Below are positions 61,254-64,000 of a DNA stretch of 64,000 nt, one piece after another. Every line of letters starts with the position of its first letter. Within the stretch, counting starts at the first letter, position 1. The stretch is taken from assembly GCF_001280845.1 (NCBI RefSeq), contig NZ_LGHP01000002.1:921543-985542 (forward strand), given 5' to 3'. The position numbers and the translations under genes were made by a program. The stretch is from Bacillus sp. FJAT-28004 (GTDB lineage: Bacteria > Bacillota > Bacilli > Paenibacillales > Paenibacillaceae). Below the pieces are notes generated by a model, which was given only the letters and a program-made list of their open reading frames with translations, did not search any database and was not told the DNA's origin.

Positions 61254-62348
61254 ATGTGGATGCTCATTCTAATGCTAGTCGGATGTCTCTCTGGTTTTTT
61301 TCTATTCAAAAAAAATACTTTGACCGTCACTAATCAGCCAGCTCAGAGCTCGCGGAAACTGTCCGTTATTATTCCAGCTAGAAATGAAGAATGTAATTTA
61401 CCTCATTTGCTCGAATCCCTCAAGTCGCAAACCGTTCAACCATTCGAAATTATTGTGGTAGATGATTTTTCCGATGATCGGACCAAAGAAATCGCTGAAA
61501 GCTATGGGGTCAAAGTTATTGCGAATAGCAGCCTTCCTGAGGGATGGACAGGTAAGAACTGGGCTGTTTGGAATGGATATTTGCATGCCTCTGGCGATAT
61601 GTTTGCTTTTTTGGATGCTGATATAAGACTGGCACCTAACGCGCTTGCTTCGTTAATGAAAGCTAGGGAGCGAGCGAAGGGCGTCATTTCTGTTGTTCCA
61701 TTTCATCACACGGAGAAGCTATATGAAAAGCTCGCTTTGATTATGAATGTGCTGGGGATATTCGCGTTTACATCGATTTTTGAAAGGAAAAATCCCATGA
61801 AAGGTCTTTATGGCTCCTGCATACTGACTTTGAGGGAGGATTACGAAAAAATCAATGGCCATGAAAGCGTAAAATCTGAAGTATTGGATGATTTGTTTCT
61901 AGGATCCAAGTTTATGGCAGCGGGCGTTCCCGTCACTAATTTTATCGGGTATGGTTTGGTTTCGTTCCGCATGTATCCTCAAGGCATCCAAAGTGAAATT
62001 GAAGGGTTCAGTAAAGGAGCGGTGTTAAGCACTTCAACGCTTAGTCCGTGGACGATCGTCCCCATAGCCATTTGGGTGGTGGGACTGCTTCTGTCGGAAA
62101 CGGTGTTTATTTTTGCGAATACTTCATGGGCATTGCCTTTATTAATCGGTTATCTCATATATATGATTCAATTGTTTTATTTCACGAAATATGTAGGCGC
62201 TTTTGGGATCATTATTCCTTTTTTCCATATCTTTGCTTCGTTATTTTTCATTATTATTATGCTTTATTCTATGTATCAGGTGGTTGTGCTAGGGCATGTA
62301 AGCTGGAAAGGAAGGCAGATCCGAGTAGGGGGCAAGAAGGACCTATGA
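61254..62348 (+). CDS. Membrane glycosyltransferase family 2, carotenoid-type (CrtQ-like)
   Basis: This 364-residue protein has an N-terminal membrane helix, a GT2 domain ('LSVIIPARNEECNLPHLLESL', 'VVDDFSDDRTKEIA', the DxD in 'FLDADIRLAP'), and four C-terminal helices. The arrangement resembles 4,4'-diaponeurosporenoate glycosyltransferase CrtQ and related lipid glycosyltransferases. ATG 61254 follows the G-rich ribosome site GAGGGGGGA by 8 bases; ATG 61236 lies before that site. It overlaps the acyltransferase-like gene by 4 bases. No carotene synthesis genes are in view, so the acceptor lipid is uncertain. Confidence 0.78.
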   Translation: MWMLILMLVGCLSGFFLFKKNTLTVTNQPAQSSRKLSVIIPARNEECNLPHLLESLKSQTVQPFEIIVVDDFSDDRTKEIAESYGVKVIANSSLPEGWTGKNWAVWNGYLHASGDMFAFLDADIRLAPNALASLMKARERAKGVISVVPFHHTEKLYEKLALIMNVLGIFAFTSIFERKNPMKGLYGSCILTLREDYEKINGHESVKSEVLDDLFLGSKFMAAGVPVTNFIGYGLVSFRMYPQGIQSEIEGFSKGAVLSTSTLSPWTIVPIAIWVVGLLLSETVFIFANTSWALPLLIGYLIYMIQLFYFTKYVGAFGIIIPFFHIFASLFFIIIMLYSMYQVVVLGHVSWKGRQIRVGGKKDL

Positions 62349-62959
62349 TCATATTATGGATTGCAGGTTCATTTCTATCGGGTTCTCTCATGTTTTCGTA
62401 TTGGCTAGGTCTACTAGGCAAAAAGAATATAAAAGCTGTTGGCGATGGAAATCCAGGTGCCTTGAATCTGTGGAAGTCATCTGGTTATAAATTCGGTATT
62501 GCCGGGGTTTTATTGGATTTTCTGAAAGGGTATTTACCGCTCATATTTGTTATCGGCAGCAGTTATAATCTAGGTTATCTTATCGTTCCGCTTGCTATAG
62601 CTCCCGTAGCAGGGCATGCCTTTTCGCCATTTTTGAAAGGAAAGGGCGGAAAAGCTATTGCTGTCACATTCGGGATATGGAGTGCGCTCACCGGGTTCGA
62701 GGTTTCTTTGGCTTATGCCGTAATTTTAGCACTGATGGCGGGTGTGAGCTCCATTATAAACAAAAACAAGCCTAAATCCACCGAGGCGGATGGCTTGCAG
62801 GTTGTAATTGGTATGCTGCTTCTTTCCGTTTATTTGTATATAAGGATGTTCTCCGCTGCAATACTGTTAGTGTGGCTTGGGAATTTTGTCATCCTCGTGT
62901 ATACTCACAGAGTTGAAATAGGAAAGTCGTTGAAAAAAGGATATGGCAAAGGATTATAA
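62345..62959 (+). CDS. PlsY-like glycerol-3-phosphate acyltransferase family protein
   Basis: This 204-residue integral membrane protein has PlsY motifs: 'SGSLMFSYWLG' (motif 1), 'GDGNPGALNLWKSSG' (motif 2, compare GSGNxGATNxxR) and 'GHAFSPFLKGKGGKAIAV' (motif 3, with KGGKA in place of the usual KGGKG). PlsY transfers acyl groups from acyl phosphate to glycerol 3-phosphate. The changes and the coupling (ATGA) to a glycosyltransferase suggest a paralogue acylating another sugar or lipid. AGAAGGA lies 4-5 bases before ATG 62345. Confidence 0.78.
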   Translation: MIILWIAGSFLSGSLMFSYWLGLLGKKNIKAVGDGNPGALNLWKSSGYKFGIAGVLLDFLKGYLPLIFVIGSSYNLGYLIVPLAIAPVAGHAFSPFLKGKGGKAIAVTFGIWSALTGFEVSLAYAVILALMAGVSSIINKNKPKSTEADGLQVVIGMLLLSVYLYIRMFSAAILLVWLGNFVILVYTHRVEIGKSLKKGYGKGL

Positions 62960-62975
62960 TTTTTGTGGAAAATGA

Positions 62976-63003
62976 AAAGCCCACTCGAAAGAGAGGGCTT
63001 TAA
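62976..63003 (+). terminator. Terminator after the PlsY-like gene
   Basis: AAGCCC-A-CTC pairs with GAG-A-GGGCTT around a GAAA tetraloop, with one A-A mismatch. The T run is short. Confidence 0.65.
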
Positions 63004-63047
63004 TATGATAACGATCATGATAGTGAACTTGAAATCGAGCAATTATA

Positions 63048-63509
63048 TTATGATTGGGATTTCTCGCGCATGGCGCCTAACACGATATTATACCCATCAG
63101 GGTCTTTTATATATGAGTTTTTAAACTCTAGATTGCCGTGTGCATCAGTAAACGGATCGACTGCAATATATCCGCCACGTCCACGCACTTCCTCGATAAG
63201 TGAATCCAAGTCATCCCAACTAACGTGAATAAATGTGTCCCATCCATGGTCAGGGCCTTGCCACTCCGTTGGATAGTCTGTACGTTTTTGTGAGAGTACG
63301 TTTGGTCGTACATCTTCTGGGGAAGCTGCCTGCTGTAGAATCAAGGTCATTCCGTCTCTTTCCGCATGACCCCAGTTATCTACCTGGCATCCGAGAACAT
63401 CACGGTAGTATTCCTGCGATTTCTTTAAGTCTGACACCAAACGAACCTGAATGGTTTGACCGAATTTAGCTTTTTGACCCGTAACAATCTCTGCAGCTTG
63501 CTCGCTCAT
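63048..63509 (-). CDS. VOC family protein (glyoxalase/bleomycin-resistance fold)
   Basis: This 153-residue protein has the paired beta-alpha-beta modules of the VOC family: 'TIQVRLVSDLKKSQEYYRDVLGCQVD' and 'FIHVSWDDLDSLIEEVRGRG', ending 'SYIKDPDGYNIVLG'. The metal-ligand positions typical of glyoxalase I (His, Glu) are partly present (H in FIHVSW). AAAGGAG lies just before the ATG. The substrate is unknown; such small VOC proteins act in resistance or small-molecule turnover. Confidence 0.82.
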   Translation of the reverse strand: MSEQAAEIVTGQKAKFGQTIQVRLVSDLKKSQEYYRDVLGCQVDNWGHAERDGMTLILQQAASPEDVRPNVLSQKRTDYPTEWQGPDHGWDTFIHVSWDDLDSLIEEVRGRGGYIAVDPFTDAHGNLEFKNSYIKDPDGYNIVLGAMREKSQS

Positions 63510-63539
63510 TTTATTTCTCCTTTGTCACCAGAAATTTTT

Positions 63540-63734
63540 TTAACATGCCTAATTGTATTCGGTCCTCTACCAAAGTTTACCTGCAAGATTGGTCTAAAAA
63601 AGGTTCGAAATCTTGCATCAAGAGCTCAAAATCCAACAGTGTTAAGGCTAGATGTAATTGATTTCGATAGAACATTAAAAGAATTAATGGAACGTGATAT
63701 GGAGGACAAGATAGTTACAAGACCAAATCTATAA
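63540..63734 (+). pseudogene. Possible gene remnant without start codon
   Basis: One frame ending at 63734 reads KKVRNLASRAQNPTV... and ends ...DMEDKIVTRPNL, which has the composition of a real protein tail, but has no start codon or ribosome site at a sensible place and its upstream part runs antisense into the VOC gene. I cannot name the family. It may be a decayed 3' end. Confidence 0.3.
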
Positions 63735-63812
63735 ATCAATCAAATGTCTGGTTACAAAAGATAGAGTTCATTCATATGTTGTAAGTAGCTTCTAAGAGGA
63801 GGTATTACGCAT

Positions 63813-64000
63813 ATGTCAAAAGGAAAGAAAAACGCAAAAAAAAGTTCAGTAGGTAACCGCACAGGTGGCAACCAAACTGGCGGCAACCGCACAGGTGGTA
63901 ACCAAACTGGCGGCAACCGTACAGGAGGAAACCGCACTGGCGGCAACCGTACAGGAGGAAACCGCACTGGCGGCAACCGTACAGGAGGAAACCGCACTGG
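63813..64000 (+). CDS. Low-complexity (GGN[R/Q]T)n repeat protein, N-terminal part (runs off window)
   Basis: An ATG preceded by GAGGAGG opens a frame that runs past the right edge. After a basic start (MSKGKKNAKKSSVG) it reads as ten consecutive pentapeptide units GGNRT or GGNQT. Every unit holds an N-x-T triplet. There is no signal peptide in the visible part. I know no family for it; spore surface or coat proteins with simple repeats are one possibility. The rest of the gene is needed to judge. Confidence 0.65.
   Translation, partial: MSKGKKNAKKSSVGNRTGGNQTGGNRTGGNQTGGNRTGGNRTGGNRTGGNRTGGNRTGGNRT
63852..64000 (+). repeat. 15-base tandem repeat with 30-base higher order
   Basis: Units of GGNGGNAACCRNACN coding GGN[R/Q]T are repeated about ten times. 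From about 63910 a 30-base double unit (GGCGGCAACCGTACA then GGAGGAAACCGCACT) is repeated nearly perfectly three times, a sign of recent expansion. Confidence 0.85.

Noticed and set aside
63752..63997. Minus-strand frame reading (PPVR[F/L])n
   Set aside because: It is the reverse strand of the GGN[R/Q]T repeat. The plus-strand frame has a strong ribosome site and a sensible start, while the minus frame has none.
63852..64000. Tandem 15-base repeats as a possible CRISPR or replication iteron
   Set aside because: Units are adjacent, without spacers, and exactly in frame with an open reading frame that has a ribosome site.
1..64000. tRNA, rRNA, prophage, insertion sequence, integron or toxin-antitoxin genes
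   Set aside because: No transposase, integrase, phage structural motif, tRNA-like cloverleaf or rRNA segment was recognised by eye; small elements could still be missed.

Overview
The window looks like chromosomal DNA of an endospore-forming Bacillota of the Paenibacillaceae type. The evidence is two complete GerA/GerB/GerC germinant-receptor operons, yqhH-yqhG, yqzE, a CwlD-like amidase, a B12-dependent ribonucleotide reductase, strong AGGAGG-type ribosome sites, cre-like sites, a T-box element, and many AraC and YesM/YesN-type regulators next to sugar ABC transporters. No rRNA, tRNA, phage, transposase or CRISPR array was seen.

Layout. 0-9 kb: housekeeping genes (end of an Rrf2 regulator, divergent polysaccharide deacetylase, amidase, yqzE, yqhG/yqhH, nrdJ behind NrdR-like boxes). 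9-17 kb: an AraC regulator with an oxidoreductase and a TIM-barrel isomerase, then a second AraC regulator divergent from a beta-glucuronidase gene and a GPH-type glucuronide permease. 17-21 kb: first ger operon (A-C-small ORF-B). 21-32 kb: a LacI-controlled operon encoding an UxuB-type SDR, a LarA homologue, gluconokinase, LarE, LarB, LarC with a huge His-rich insert, a NiCoT-like nickel permease, 6-phosphogluconate dehydrogenase and an UxaC-family isomerase. 32-41 kb: a sugar ABC importer with two paralogous binding proteins and a YesM/YesN-type two-component system. 41-43 kb: a second UppS with the lipid II flippase Amj. 43-48 kb: a FadR-type regulator, a further sugar ABC importer and a PLP enzyme. 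48-53 kb: second ger operon on the minus strand and a YegS/DgkB-type lipid kinase. 53-58.5 kb: a membrane-anchored serine hydrolase with an OmpR-type two-component system, and an ECF sigma factor with a likely membrane partner. 58.5-64 kb: an AT-rich NSS transporter behind a T-box lacking Stem I, a methyltransferase, a carotenoid-type glycosyltransferase with a PlsY-like acyltransferase, a VOC protein, and the start of a (GGN[R/Q]T)n repeat protein.

How the genes work together. The central inference is a nickel-dependent glucuronate pathway. Glucuronides enter by the GPH permease (possibly also the ABC importer) and are cut by beta-glucuronidase. Glucuronate is isomerised to fructuronate (UxaC-like) and reduced to D-mannonate (SDR). 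The LarA homologue, carrying the nickel-pincer cofactor made by LarB/LarC/LarE with nickel from the permease, would epimerise C2 of D-mannonate to D-gluconate. GntK and Gnd then give ribulose 5-phosphate. This would bypass mannonate dehydratase (UxuA) and the KDG branch, none of which is seen here. Two identical 14-bp palindromes, one at the first promoter and one before gnd, tie the operon to the adjacent LacI regulator.

All identifications come from reading translated motifs by eye. Identities and distances quoted are hand counts.
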